Source of the DNA: Dehalococcoidales bacterium
Lineage (GTDB): Bacteria; Chloroflexota; Dehalococcoidia; Dehalococcoidales; CSSed11-197
Direction of reading: 5' to 3'
DNA length: 13,973 nt
NCBI GenBank assembly: GCA_028705415.1
Contig: JAQWDO010000013.1
Coordinates: 1-13,973, forward strand
In this document: positions 1 through 7,408 of the stretch, in pieces
Position numbering within the stretch: the first letter of the stretch is position 1
Layout of the letters: every line of letters starts with the position of its first letter
The notes under the pieces: generated by a model
What the model was told of the DNA's origin: nothing
Database searches by the model: none
The model's input: only the letters and a program-made list of their open reading frames with translations
Program-made: the position numbers and the translations under genes

Positions 1-1162
1 ACATGCGGCATTCAAGAGCAATCAGTAAAGGATTGCATATGGCAACAGCATCGGCACCGCATATAATTGCCTTGGCAAGGTGTTCAGCCATCGCAATCCC
101 GCCTGAGAATACCAGGATAATACGAAAACGCAGCCCTTTATCAACCAGCCTTGAATGAATCTCCCTGATTAATGTGCTTATGAAACGCGGTGGGTTTGCG
201 CCGATTTCATTTCCGGCAGCATCGGCATAAAAATGAATAACATCCACCTGGTCCAAACTGGCCAGTTCAACAGCACGACTGGATGCCCTGTAATCAAATT
301 CAAGCCCGATGATGATAACAGCACCGGGGTTGATGGTTTTTACCCCGGCAACAGTTTCTGCAATATGTCCACAATCCCGGATTTCTATCATCCGGCTTTT
401 TTTTATCAGGCTTTGATACCGGCTGATATTTTCTCTATCAAGGCAAGGAACGAGATGTGCCGCAAAAGGCTCAAGGTCATCTGCATAGTCAGCCGGACGG
501 ATAAACATCATTGTTCCCAATTCGGAAGCCGCCGAAACCATCGAAAGCAAAACGTTGCGGCTCAGCACCCCAAAGCCCGGAGCTTCAAGCAGTACCGGAA
601 GCGGTATTTCGAAGACATTAGCACATGGTTCCAGCAGGCTGCCATCCGGACTGAAAACAAGGTGATGAGGCCGGTGGTTCAGATCAACCGAGGTATTTAT
701 ATACTCCCGCCCGTGAATACCATCTCTGGTCGGGCGGACAATTTCACTCATATCGGTCCAAATTCCGTCAAAACCGTAACCTGCAAACTTGCCCCGATAA
801 CCGGCCCCGGAAACCGGCACCTTTCCGTTTTCTGCCTGAACCCAGGTCTGATGAACGATGTCCGGCGTCCAGTACGAGTCTCCCAGGTTCTCCCAGTCCG
901 GATTGATCACCCGCGAAAAAATACCGCGTGTGCACTCCTGTACACACCGGAAACACCCTTCGCAGGCATACAGGTACTGCGGTTCTTTCATCTTTTGCAT
1001 ATTAGCCAGGTTAAGCTCGAAAATTCCGTAAACACAGTTTTTTCTGACACAGTCACGGCAGCTGCCAGCGCATTCTTCCCGGAATTCTACAGTGGCGTAT
1101 TGACCCGTCATCGGGAATCGGGAGAGTGCTTCCTTTACACTGATATGATATTTTTCAGGCAT
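1..1162 (-). CDS. Glutamate-synthase-like Fe-S/FMN protein, cut at the left edge
   Basis: The frame is open from ATG at 1162 to the left edge (387 codons, no stop), so the C-terminus is missing. Two cysteine clusters near the N-terminus, C31/C35/C38/C43 and C67/C70/C73/C77, look like ligands for two [4Fe-4S] clusters. They are followed by a GltB-type FMN/synthase domain: SGAGYRGKFAGYGFDGIWTD, the MSEIVRPTRDGIHGREY segment around residues 160-175, and near the edge the GGIAMAEHLAKAIICGADAV type of phosphate-binding segment. No glutaminase domain is visible, so this is the stand-alone archaeal/clostridial synthase-domain type. Such proteins may make glutamate or act as general FMN/Fe-S electron carriers; the substrate cannot be told here. 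A GAGGGG ribosome site lies 7 bases before ATG. It starts one base after the metF stop, so it is almost certainly co-transcribed with metF and mvhD. Confidence 0.85.
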   Translation of the reverse strand, partial: MPEKYHISVKEALSRFPMTGQYATVEFREECAGSCRDCVRKNCVYGIFELNLANMQKMKEPQYLYACEGCFRCVQECTRGIFSRVINPDWENLGDSYWTPDIVHQTWVQAENGKVPVSGAGYRGKFAGYGFDGIWTDMSEIVRPTRDGIHGREYINTSVDLNHRPHHLVFSPDGSLLEPCANVFEIPLPVLLEAPGFGVLSRNVLLSMVSAASELGTMMFIRPADYADDLEPFAAHLVPCLDRENISRYQSLIKKSRMIEIRDCGHIAETVAGVKTINPGAVIIIGLEFDYRASSRAVELASLDQVDVIHFYADAAGNEIGANPPRFISTLIREIHSRLVDKGLRFRIILVFSGGIAMAEHLAKAIICGADAVAICNPLLIALECRM

Positions 1163-1163
1163 A

Positions 1164-2108
1164 TCAGTTCCCCTCTTGGCCAGCCCGGGCATCCGGCATC
1201 AGTCCGGCTGCTTCAACCAGTCTGCCAACCGCCTGTTCATTTTCGATAGCCATAATATGGATTCCGCTGATTCCCGGACATTCAAGTAATTCATTAATGG
1301 TTTCCAGGGCTATTTTCATACCTTCATCAGCTGCTTTTACCCTGGGAACCCCTTCCATTCTGCGGATAATATGTTCCGGTATATCCATGCCGGCAACCTT
1401 CGCTGCCATATACCTGGCCATTCCGGCAGATTTTAAAGGTGTAATACCGCCCAGGATAAATACTTTTTCCGTTAAACCTTCCTCGCGTGCAAGCCTCATC
1501 CATTCCCTGAAACGCTCCGTATTGAAAATACACTGCGTCTGAATAAACCGGGCGCCGGCTTCAATTTTTTTTGCCAGACGGATAATGCGGTACTCAAAAG
1601 GATCAGCGAAGGGATTAGCTGCAGCACCGACAAACATATCCGGCGCAATGGCAAGTTCATAACCGCTCATATCACGGCCGGTTTCCTTCATGTCCCTTAC
1701 CGATCGCACAAACTGGATGGAATCAATATCGAACACACCCAATGCATCCGGCTGGGAACCGAATACTTGGTGATCACCGGAAAGGCACAGTATATTACGA
1801 ATACCCAGGGAATAAGCCCCCAGCAGATCGGACTGCAGCGCAATCCGGTTACGGTCACGGGTCGTCATTTGCATTACCGGCTCCAGACCGGTCTTGAGAA
1901 TATGAACGCAGGCAGCGATGCTGGACATTCTTACAATCGCTGTCTGATTATCAGTAACATTAACTGCATCCACGCAGCCTTTAAGAAGACTTGCCCGGGT
2001 AATTATTGCATCTTTATCTGCCCCTCGCGGTGGACCCAGCTCAGCTGTAACTGCAAATCTACCGCTTTCGAGTTTCTTCTCCAGCTTGCTTACACCCTGT
2101 GGAATCAT
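1164..2108 (-). CDS. metF: Methylenetetrahydrofolate reductase, MetF, short acetogen type
   Basis: This 314-residue protein reduces 5,10-methylene-THF to 5-methyl-THF, the last step of the methyl branch of the Wood-Ljungdahl pathway and a methyl source for methionine. Family marks are TAELGPPRGAD near residue 20 (the acidic residue sits where the E. coli catalytic Glu lies), VNVTDN, the TTRDRNRIALQSDLLGAYSL segment, LCLSGDH and FIQTQCIFN. The first in-frame ATG at 2165 would add 19 unlike-family residues inside metV. I chose 2108, where metV ends in an ATGA overlap, a classic sign of translational coupling. In acetogens such as Moorella this short MetF works in a complex with MetV, and electrons come from Fe-S/Hdr-type partners rather than directly from NADH. 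The physical donor here is inferred from mvhD two genes upstream. Confidence 0.93.
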   Translation of the reverse strand: MIPQGVSKLEKKLESGRFAVTAELGPPRGADKDAIITRASLLKGCVDAVNVTDNQTAIVRMSSIAACVHILKTGLEPVMQMTTRDRNRIALQSDLLGAYSLGIRNILCLSGDHQVFGSQPDALGVFDIDSIQFVRSVRDMKETGRDMSGYELAIAPDMFVGAAANPFADPFEYRIIRLAKKIEAGARFIQTQCIFNTERFREWMRLAREEGLTEKVFILGGITPLKSAGMARYMAAKVAGMDIPEHIIRRMEGVPRVKAADEGMKIALETINELLECPGISGIHIMAIENEQAVGRLVEAAGLMPDARAGQEGN

Positions 2109-2773
2109 ATCACCATATCCTCTCTGAGAATTTTCCTCGGTCCTCCGGAATTCGAAGACCTCCAATCCCTTGGGGGAGTGTATTCACGCAACTTATCCAG
2201 AGTGCCCAGATTTTTCATCCGGTCAATAACCAGCTGCCATGCGCAATCACTGTCCGGATTAACTTCGCACTTGCCGTTCCTGGAACCCCCGCAGGGGCCA
2301 TTGGAAAGTTTTTTTGCACACCGCGCAAGTACGCACACACCACCGGTCAAGCCCAGACGGCAATCTCCACAGCAAAGGCATTCTTCCGTAAACAAACCAC
2401 GGCTCTCCATAACACCAACAAAAGTGGTGTTTAAGCCCGGTAAGACGGGCTTGCCTGTGAACCGCCGGGCAACATCCTGCACACCGGCGCCGCAGGCAAG
2501 GGAAAGCACAGCATCATTCCGGCTAACTGCCAGGGACGCCTCCTGAATAAATTCATTCTCGCACTGGCGTTCAATAGTCAGCTCGGATATTTCAATATCG
2601 ATGCCCTTTTTCTTAAAGGCAAGCCTTAATAGTGAAGCAAGAATGGCCACTTCTTCTTCCCCACCTGCAAAGCATGTTTTTACGCAGGTTCCGCAGCCCA
2701 GAATGAGCAACTTTCCATATGGGCTGACCATTTCTATTATTTCCGCCAGTGGCTTTTGTTCTGCAACTATCAT
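2105..2773 (-). CDS. metV: MetV, zinc/Fe-S partner of methylenetetrahydrofolate reductase
   Basis: The 222-residue protein matches the 'MTHFR C-terminal domain-like' MetV family. It opens with GCGTCVKTCFAGG around residues 26-38. A cysteine-rich C-terminal part follows: ECLCCGDCRLGLTGGVCVLA, then KLSNGPCGG, KCEV and a final DCAW. In characterised acetogens MetV binds MetF and carries metal or Fe-S centres that pass electrons to the FAD of MetF. The start at 2773 has GGAG 7 bases upstream. The 3' end overlaps metF by four bases (ATGA), which supports equal production of the two subunits. The cysteine motifs make the family call firm; which cofactors it holds in this organism is inference. Confidence 0.92.
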   Translation of the reverse strand: MIVAEQKPLAEIIEMVSPYGKLLILGCGTCVKTCFAGGEEEVAILASLLRLAFKKKGIDIEISELTIERQCENEFIQEASLAVSRNDAVLSLACGAGVQDVARRFTGKPVLPGLNTTFVGVMESRGLFTEECLCCGDCRLGLTGGVCVLARCAKKLSNGPCGGSRNGKCEVNPDSDCAWQLVIDRMKNLGTLDKLREYTPPRDWRSSNSGGPRKILREDMVI

Positions 2774-2805
2774 TGCCGCACTCCGTTATTTCTCTCCAAA
2801 TTTTT

Positions 2806-3237
2806 TCATTCCCCTGCCAGCAGGCTTTCCGCAGTAAAACTGTTTTCACCCTGGCCAAGGGCTTGCCTGAACAGCAGACAAATTTCGTCTTCATTTTCTA
2901 TCCGGCTGTTATGGATGGAAACCCGCCATCCTCCATAACCGATTTCATCCAGCATCTGCCTGACACGCTCAACCCTTTTGTTGGCACGGCGATTGCCATC
3001 TATAAACTGGCAGCTGTCTTCCGGACAGGTGATTATCAAAACGGCTTCCGCTCCGGCCTCCAGTGCCTTGAGGATAAATGTTTCCTTTATCATGCTGGAA
3101 CACGGTATTTTTACCGGGTTAATTTCAAATTCGCCAACATCTTCCAGTTTGGCAAAAATACTGCTTTTAACGGCATTAATACAATAAAAAAGGGTAACTG
3201 CCCTGGCGTAACCGGGCTTTGCTTCGTTATCAGGCAT
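2806..3237 (-). CDS. mvhD: MvhD/FlpD-type hydrogenase/heterodisulfide reductase delta subunit
   Basis: A 143-residue protein with the four-cysteine pattern of MvhD: FYC at C19, IPCS at C46, and CPEDSC at C71/C76, the last resembling the family's CxPGDCH-like motif. Also visible are ILKALEAGAEAVL and the GN..A..R segment after residue 80. MvhD carries a [2Fe-2S] centre and passes electrons between a hydrogenase or dehydrogenase and HdrA. No HdrA, HdrB or HdrC lies in the window, so the partner is either the MetV/MetF pair, the downstream Fe-S/FMN protein, or a gene beyond the left edge. An earlier in-frame ATG at 3285 lies inside hisH. I chose 3237 because it follows a GAGGAGGGG-type ribosome site and gives the usual N-terminus. 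It overlaps the hisH stop by 8 bases. Confidence 0.88.
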   Translation of the reverse strand: MPDNEAKPGYARAVTLFYCINAVKSSIFAKLEDVGEFEINPVKIPCSSMIKETFILKALEAGAEAVLIITCPEDSCQFIDGNRRANKRVERVRQMLDEIGYGGWRVSIHNSRIENEDEICLLFRQALGQGENSFTAESLLAGE

Positions 3238-3868
3238 GATCGCGGTTCCCCTCCTCGGCAGTTTCACCCCGGAGGAAATTTTCATATAACCTCAAACCGC
3301 TTGAACCGCTCTTTTCCGGGTGAAACTGCGTAGCCACCAAAGCACCCCGGGCAACAGCCGAACAAAAATCAATCCCGTAGGAAGTTCTTCCAATAACCAT
3401 GGCTTCATCATCAGGGAACGCGTAATAACTGTGGACAAAATAAAAATAATCACCGCCCTTTATGCCCCGAAATATATAGTGGGGGCGTATCTGGCTTACC
3501 TGGTTCCATCCCATATGCGGGGTTTTCTGCCCGGATGGCAATTTTTTTACCCTGCCGGGCAGAATGCCCAGGCAACTGCAGCCACCGCTTTCCTCAGCGT
3601 ATTCAAAAAGTACCTGCATTCCAATACAAATTCCCAGAAAAGGTTTGCCGGCTGAAACATATTCACAAATAGCCTTATCCAGCTCCAGTTCTTTCAGGCT
3701 TGCCATAGTGCTTGCCGCGGCACCTACACCGGGCAGTATCACTTTATCTGCCTTTAAAACATCATTCGGGTTACTGGTAAGGAGCGGCTGAAAGCCAAGA
3801 TGCCCGATGGCATTTTGTACACTTTTAATATTTCCGGCTCCATAATCGATTATGGCTATCATTTCCAT
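3230..3868 (-). CDS. hisH: Imidazole glycerol phosphate synthase glutaminase subunit, HisH
   Basis: HisH is a class I glutamine amidotransferase that feeds ammonia to HisF for histidine and AICAR formation. The full triad is present in 212 residues: nucleophile C81 in GICIGMQVLFEY, H183 and E185 in ATQFHPEKSGSSGL. The N-terminus IAIIDYGAGNIKSVQ and the oxyanion-strand ILPGVGA are typical. Start is ATG 3868 or the third codon at 3862; both have short GG-rich sequence (AAGG or GGTGA) upstream. No other his gene is in the window. It is the first gene of an operon that continues into mvhD, metV and metF, an unusual setting for hisH. A HisF partner must be elsewhere, or this is a paralogue serving another synthase. 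Confidence 0.9.
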   Translation of the reverse strand: MEMIAIIDYGAGNIKSVQNAIGHLGFQPLLTSNPNDVLKADKVILPGVGAAASTMASLKELELDKAICEYVSAGKPFLGICIGMQVLFEYAEESGGCSCLGILPGRVKKLPSGQKTPHMGWNQVSQIRPHYIFRGIKGGDYFYFVHSYYAFPDDEAMVIGRTSYGIDFCSAVARGALVATQFHPEKSGSSGLRLYENFLRGETAEEGNRDHA

Positions 3869-3884
3869 TCACCAGCCTTAAAAC

Positions 3885-3918
3885 ATAAAAATACGGTAAA
3901 CGTTTACCGTATTTTTAT
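3885..3918 (-). terminator. Perfect 34-base palindrome: terminator after phoU and/or operator of the hisH operon
   Basis: Every base from 3885 to 3918 pairs around the centre at 3901/3902; the core is CGGTAAACGTTTACCG flanked by A and T runs. On the minus strand it can form a stem followed by TTTTT, as expected for a rho-independent terminator ending the pst-phoU transcript. The same element overlaps the predicted start of the hisH promoter, and its central CG with AAACGTTT arms resembles LacI/GalR-family operators. Both roles could hold together. Confidence 0.6.
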
Positions 3919-3946
3919 AATATCACAGGGCACCAGACAGCGTCAA
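3917..3946 (-). promoter_or_regulatory. Promoter of the hisH-mvhD-metV-metF operon
   Basis: Reading on the minus strand, TTGACG (3941-3946) is followed after 18 bases by TATTAT (3917-3922), preceded by TG in the extended -10 position (3924-3925). The predicted transcription start is near 3910, inside the palindrome at 3885-3918. Prediction by eye only. Confidence 0.55.
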
Positions 3947-3993
3947 AATCCATTTTGTTCTGTTTTGCAACTGCAGACCCTCATGAGCAGAAC

Positions 3994-4656
3994 CTAATAT
4001 TTCGAAGCACCGATATCTTCCATGTGGCCGGTAGCGATGAATACCACCCGTTCACAAATATTGGTAATGCGGTCAGCACTGCGTTCAAGATTGTGTGCAA
4101 CCCAGATCAACCTGGTAGCTCTTCCTATGGTCTTCGGATTTTCAGCCATTATAATGAGAAGCTCCCGGAAAACCTGCTCGTAGAGAGCGTCCACTTCTTC
4201 ATCGTCATCGCATATTTTTTTTGCCAGCGGCACATCCCGGTTGACAAAAGCATCCATGGACTCGCGGAGCATCTGGCAAGCCTTTTCTGCCATTCTCGGA
4301 AGGTCTATGAGCGGTTTTATCGGAGGCTCGTCACCAATCATAATGGCAATCTTGGCAATTCCCTCAGAATGGTCACCAATGCGTTCCAGGTCTACCAGCA
4401 TATTGAGAATTGCAATTATAACTCGTAAATCTCCAGCCATAGGCTGCTGTGTGGCTATCAGTTCAACGCACTGTTCCTCAATATCGAAACGCTTTTGGTT
4501 GATATTTTCATCTTCGGCAATAATTTGGCGGGCAAGTTCCAGATCGCGCTTTTTGAGAGCTTCAATCGAAAGAGAAATAGATCTTTCCACCATACTGGCC
4601 ATGACCAGGACTTCGTCCTGCAACGCCTTAAGGGCTCTTTCATAGTTCTTCCTCAT
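3994..4656 (-). CDS. phoU: Phosphate transport regulator PhoU
   Basis: PhoU is a cytoplasmic, all-helical protein that links the PstSCAB transporter to PhoR and keeps the sensor quiet when phosphate is plentiful. The 220-residue length is normal. The two repeated three-helix halves carry the metal-binding type motifs DLERIGDHSEGIAKIA (first half) and NLERSADRITNICERV (second half). The open frame continues upstream to 4773 inside pstB, but ATG 4656 is preceded by a strong AAGGAGGGG site with 4-5 bases spacing and gives the usual MRKNYE-like start. The ribosome site overlaps the pstB stop, with 13 bases between the genes. It closes the pst operon; the palindrome at 3885-3918 probably ends the transcript. 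Confidence 0.96.
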   Translation of the reverse strand: MRKNYERALKALQDEVLVMASMVERSISLSIEALKKRDLELARQIIAEDENINQKRFDIEEQCVELIATQQPMAGDLRVIIAILNMLVDLERIGDHSEGIAKIAIMIGDEPPIKPLIDLPRMAEKACQMLRESMDAFVNRDVPLAKKICDDDEEVDALYEQVFRELLIIMAENPKTIGRATRLIWVAHNLERSADRITNICERVVFIATGHMEDIGASKY

Positions 4657-4669
4657 GTTTCCCCTCCTT

Positions 4670-5500
4670 TTAACCGAAACGCCCGGTAATGTAGTCTTCG
4701 GTTTTTTTGTTTTTCGGATTGGTAAATATTTCACTGGTTTGCCCGTATTCCACCAGCATGCCTGCACGGTCATCTCCCACCATCAGAAACGCGGTCATAT
4801 CTGAAACCCTGGCCGCCTGCTGCATATTGTGGGTAACGATCACGATAGTATAGCTGGCAGACAGAGTCCTCATCAGATCTTCTATTTTCAAAGTAGCAAT
4901 CGGATCCAGCGCCGAACACGGTTCATCCATCAGGATTACCTCCGGTTCTACCGCAAGAACCCTGGCAATACACAAACGCTGCTGCTGTCCGCCGGATATC
5001 GAAAGGCCTGATTGGTCGAGCTTGTCTTTTACCTCGTCCCAAAGCGCAGCCTGGATAAGGCTTTTTTCAACAATATCATCCAGTGCGCGCTTGTTGCGGA
5101 TACCATGCCGCCGCGGACCGAAACAGACATTATCATAAATTGACATCGGGAACGGATTGGGTTTCTGAAAAACCATGCCTACCCGTTTGCGTAGCTCCAC
5201 CACATCGATACCAGGCTGATAAATATCAACACCGTCGAATTCCACCAGGCCTTCAATCCGCGCAGATGGAATCAGATCATTCATGCGGTTGAAAAGCCGG
5301 AGCAAAGATGATTTGCCGCAGCCAGACGGACCGATGATGGCGGTGATGGAAGAACTGCTGATATCCAGTGATATGTCTTTAACGGCATGAAATTCACCAT
5401 AGTACAGATTGACATTTTCCATTCGCAACCGGGCTTCTCCCTCCGGTTGAACATTTGCATTATTTTTGTTGTTTACCGTAACCATGCTTACCTGATTCAT
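4670..5500 (-). CDS. pstB: Phosphate ABC transporter ATP-binding protein PstB
   Basis: The ATPase of the high-affinity phosphate importer, acting on the inner face of the membrane with PstC and PstA. In 276 residues: Walker A GPSGCGKSS (57-65), Q-loop in FQKPNPFPMSIYDNV (from 111), signature LSISGGQQQR (166-175), Walker B VILMDEPCSALDP with D192/E193, and the switch histidine H224 in IVTHNMQQAA. The PNPFPMSIYDNV segment is diagnostic of PstB among ABC ATPases. A TTG at 5503 could also serve as start; ATG 5500 is better placed, 8 bases after GAGG. The gap to the pstA stop is only a few bases, so coupling is likely. Confidence 0.97.
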   Translation of the reverse strand: MNQVSMVTVNNKNNANVQPEGEARLRMENVNLYYGEFHAVKDISLDISSSSITAIIGPSGCGKSSLLRLFNRMNDLIPSARIEGLVEFDGVDIYQPGIDVVELRKRVGMVFQKPNPFPMSIYDNVCFGPRRHGIRNKRALDDIVEKSLIQAALWDEVKDKLDQSGLSISGGQQQRLCIARVLAVEPEVILMDEPCSALDPIATLKIEDLMRTLSASYTIVIVTHNMQQAARVSDMTAFLMVGDDRAGMLVEYGQTSEIFTNPKNKKTEDYITGRFG

Positions 5501-5505
5501 CAATA

Positions 5506-6360
5506 TTACCTCTTGCGAGCTTTTATGCGAACTATACCGGCCAACATATTAAAGAAAAGAACCATTGCAATTAATACCAGGGCTACGCCCCATTTGATTT
5601 CTCCGGGCATGCCAGGAATATGAGCAGATACCGTATAAAGATGATAAGGCAGGGCCATAAAGCGGTCAAACGGCGAAACCGGCAAGCCGCCAACCAGAAA
5701 CGCTGCCCCAACCACAATTATGGGAGCCGTTTCTCCGGCTGCCCTGCTCATGGCAAGAATTGCTCCGGTAAGAATTCCGGGTGAAGCCTGGGGCAGCACT
5801 ATATGGCGTATAGTCTGCCACTTTGAAACCCCGATCGCCAGCGATCCTTCTCGATACTCTTTAGGAACCGCTATGATGGCTTCCCGTGATGTCGTAATGG
5901 TCATGGCCAGAGCCTGAGCAGCTAAAGTCAGGCTGGCAGCCAGCAGGGACATACCCAGATTGAGACCAAGGACGAAAACCGCCAGCCCGAATAACCCGAA
6001 AACTATGCTGGGAACTCCAGCCAGATTGATAATCGCCATGTTGATAAGGCGGGTTAACCAGTTTGCACGGGTATACTCACTCAAATATACACCAGCCATT
6101 ATTCCAACCGGCAAAGCAAATAATATAGTGCCCAGCATCAGGTATACCGTACCCAGAATTGCCGGCAGAATCCCTCCGGCTTTGCCGGCCTGAGCCGGCG
6201 ATGCAGTAAGAAATTCCCAGTTCAGGGAGCTGTAGCCATTGGCGATCATGTAGATGATTATGCCAATGACCGGAATAATCACCAGCAGAGCAGAAACAGC
6301 GAGAATGACTATCGCCACCCGCTGGGTCAAATAACGGCTTTTTATATTCTTGATTTCCAT
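5506..6360 (-). CDS. pstA: Phosphate ABC transporter permease PstA
   Basis: One of the two integral membrane subunits of the phosphate channel. The 284-residue protein has an N-terminal helix around residues 14-38 (VAIVILAVSALLVIIPVIGI), then five further hydrophobic segments, and ends in the basic RIKARKR. The cytoplasmic coupling (EAA) loop that contacts PstB is AIGVSKWQTIRHIVLPQASP, followed by GILTGAILAMSRAAGETAPI, the latter typical of PstA. The start lies 3 bases after the pstC stop. The ribosome site is weak (GGAT within the end of pstC), consistent with reinitiation from pstC. Confidence 0.96.
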   Translation of the reverse strand: MEIKNIKSRYLTQRVAIVILAVSALLVIIPVIGIIIYMIANGYSSLNWEFLTASPAQAGKAGGILPAILGTVYLMLGTILFALPVGIMAGVYLSEYTRANWLTRLINMAIINLAGVPSIVFGLFGLAVFVLGLNLGMSLLAASLTLAAQALAMTITTSREAIIAVPKEYREGSLAIGVSKWQTIRHIVLPQASPGILTGAILAMSRAAGETAPIIVVGAAFLVGGLPVSPFDRFMALPYHLYTVSAHIPGMPGEIKWGVALVLIAMVLFFNMLAGIVRIKARKR

Positions 6361-6363
6361 TTT

Positions 6364-7308
6364 TTATCCGGCTGTAAATTTGCGCTTCTGCCTTTCCAGC
6401 ACTCGCGCAGCAATCAGGTTTACGAAAAGAGTCAGGAGAAACAGTATCAGCCCAATAGCAAACAAGGCATGGTATTGAGGGCCTCCCTGTACCGCGTTGC
6501 CAATCCCGGAAGCAATAGCAGCCGTCATCGGCATCATCGGATCAACCGGGAGTTCCGGTAATGCAAGCGCTCCGCCCGCTACCATCAAGACCGTCATGGT
6601 CTCCCCAATAGCACGGCCCACGCCCAGCATTACCGCTGCTGATATTCCGGACAGCGCAGATGGTACACAAACATGCCAGATAACCTCCCACCTGGTTGAA
6701 CCCAGCCCATAAGCTGCCTGGCGAAAATCTTCCGGAACTGCTCGCAGTGCATCCTCGGAAACACTTACAATTATCGGAAGGCTCATCATTGCCAGCATGA
6801 TACCCGCCGTAATACCGGTTAAACCGGTATTTAAACCCAGGGTGTTCTGAATCCACGGAGACAGAAGCACCAGGCCGATAAACCCCATTACTACTGAAGG
6901 AAAACCGGACAGCAGCTCTACAATGGGCTTGACCGCATCGGCAACTTTGCGGGGGGCGATTTCGGCCAGGAATATTGCAGCTCCAACTCCTATTGGCACC
7001 GCCAGAACCGTAGAAACAACTGTAACCCACATGGTTGCAACAAAGAATGGAAGTATTCCAAAGGTCGGTGGATCTGAAACGGGATACCAGGCAGTTCCAA
7101 ATAAAAATTTGTGAATGGGGGTCTCAACCAGCGCCGGGATTCCCTGCCTGAGCAGAATAAAAAGTACACCCAGCAGCACAATTATGGCCAGCATGCCATT
7201 GGCAAATATCACCTTCTCAATAATTTTCTCGCCCCATCTGGGCCGGGCAGACAGCAAGCTGCCGGAAGCTGCACCATTAGATCTGTCAAAGGGAAACATA
7301 ATTCTCAT
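6364..7308 (-). CDS. pstC: Phosphate ABC transporter permease PstC
   Basis: The partner permease of PstA, 314 residues, with a cytoplasmic N-terminal tail and first membrane helix near residues 33-54, followed by about five more. The EAA loop GLGSTRWEVIWHVCVPSALS is followed by a GVGRAIGETMTVLMVAGG segment characteristic of PstC; the FAIGLILFLLTLFVNLIA helix lies near the C-terminus. Start is ATG 7308 or the in-frame ATG at 7299; neither has a strong ribosome site (AAGG sits too close to the first). It is separated from pstS by 100 bases containing a stable hairpin, so it is probably translated from a pstS read-through transcript at a lower level. Confidence 0.95.
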   Translation of the reverse strand: MRIMFPFDRSNGAASGSLLSARPRWGEKIIEKVIFANGMLAIIVLLGVLFILLRQGIPALVETPIHKFLFGTAWYPVSDPPTFGILPFFVATMWVTVVSTVLAVPIGVGAAIFLAEIAPRKVADAVKPIVELLSGFPSVVMGFIGLVLLSPWIQNTLGLNTGLTGITAGIMLAMMSLPIIVSVSEDALRAVPEDFRQAAYGLGSTRWEVIWHVCVPSALSGISAAVMLGVGRAIGETMTVLMVAGGALALPELPVDPMMPMTAAIASGIGNAVQGGPQYHALFAIGLILFLLTLFVNLIAARVLERQKRKFTAG

Positions 7309-7373
7309 TAACCTTTTTTATTCTCGGCGGCTATATCATACATTTAAGTTTTGCCTTTGCCAATATCGAACTT

Positions 7374-7391
7374 AGCCTCCCCAGGGAGGCT
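7374..7391 (-). other. Hairpin between pstS and pstC
   Basis: AGCCTCC and GGAGGCT arms (7374-7380 and 7385-7391) form a GC-rich stem of seven pairs with a four-base loop. No T run follows on the minus strand, so it is not a standard terminator. It more likely protects the pstS 3' end or thins transcription into pstC, as known between binding-protein and permease genes of other ABC operons. Confidence 0.5.
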
Positions 7392-7408
7392 GCGTTCGGC
7401 AACTTTTC

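Noticed and set aside
233..1249. A 338-codon plus-strand open frame
   Set aside because: It lies opposite the glutamate-synthase-like gene, whose frame carries clear cysteine clusters and family motifs; the plus-strand product shows no recognisable domain.
1767..2546. A 259-codon plus-strand open frame across metF and metV
   Set aside because: Antisense to two well-supported genes, low-complexity composition, no motif.
2749..3333. A 194-codon plus-strand open frame opposite mvhD
   Set aside because: Shadow of mvhD and the hisH end; the opposite strand has matching ribosome sites and family motifs.
3955..4428. A 157-codon plus-strand open frame opposite phoU
   Set aside because: Antisense to the conserved PhoU helices; no ribosome site or domain.
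4657..4773. A 39-residue N-terminal extension of PhoU
   Set aside because: It overlaps the end of pstB, is unlike PhoU, and ATG 4656 has a strong ribosome site.
6542..7030. A second minus-strand frame of 162 codons inside pstC
   Set aside because: Out-of-frame reading of pstC; the 314-residue frame has membrane helices and the EAA loop.
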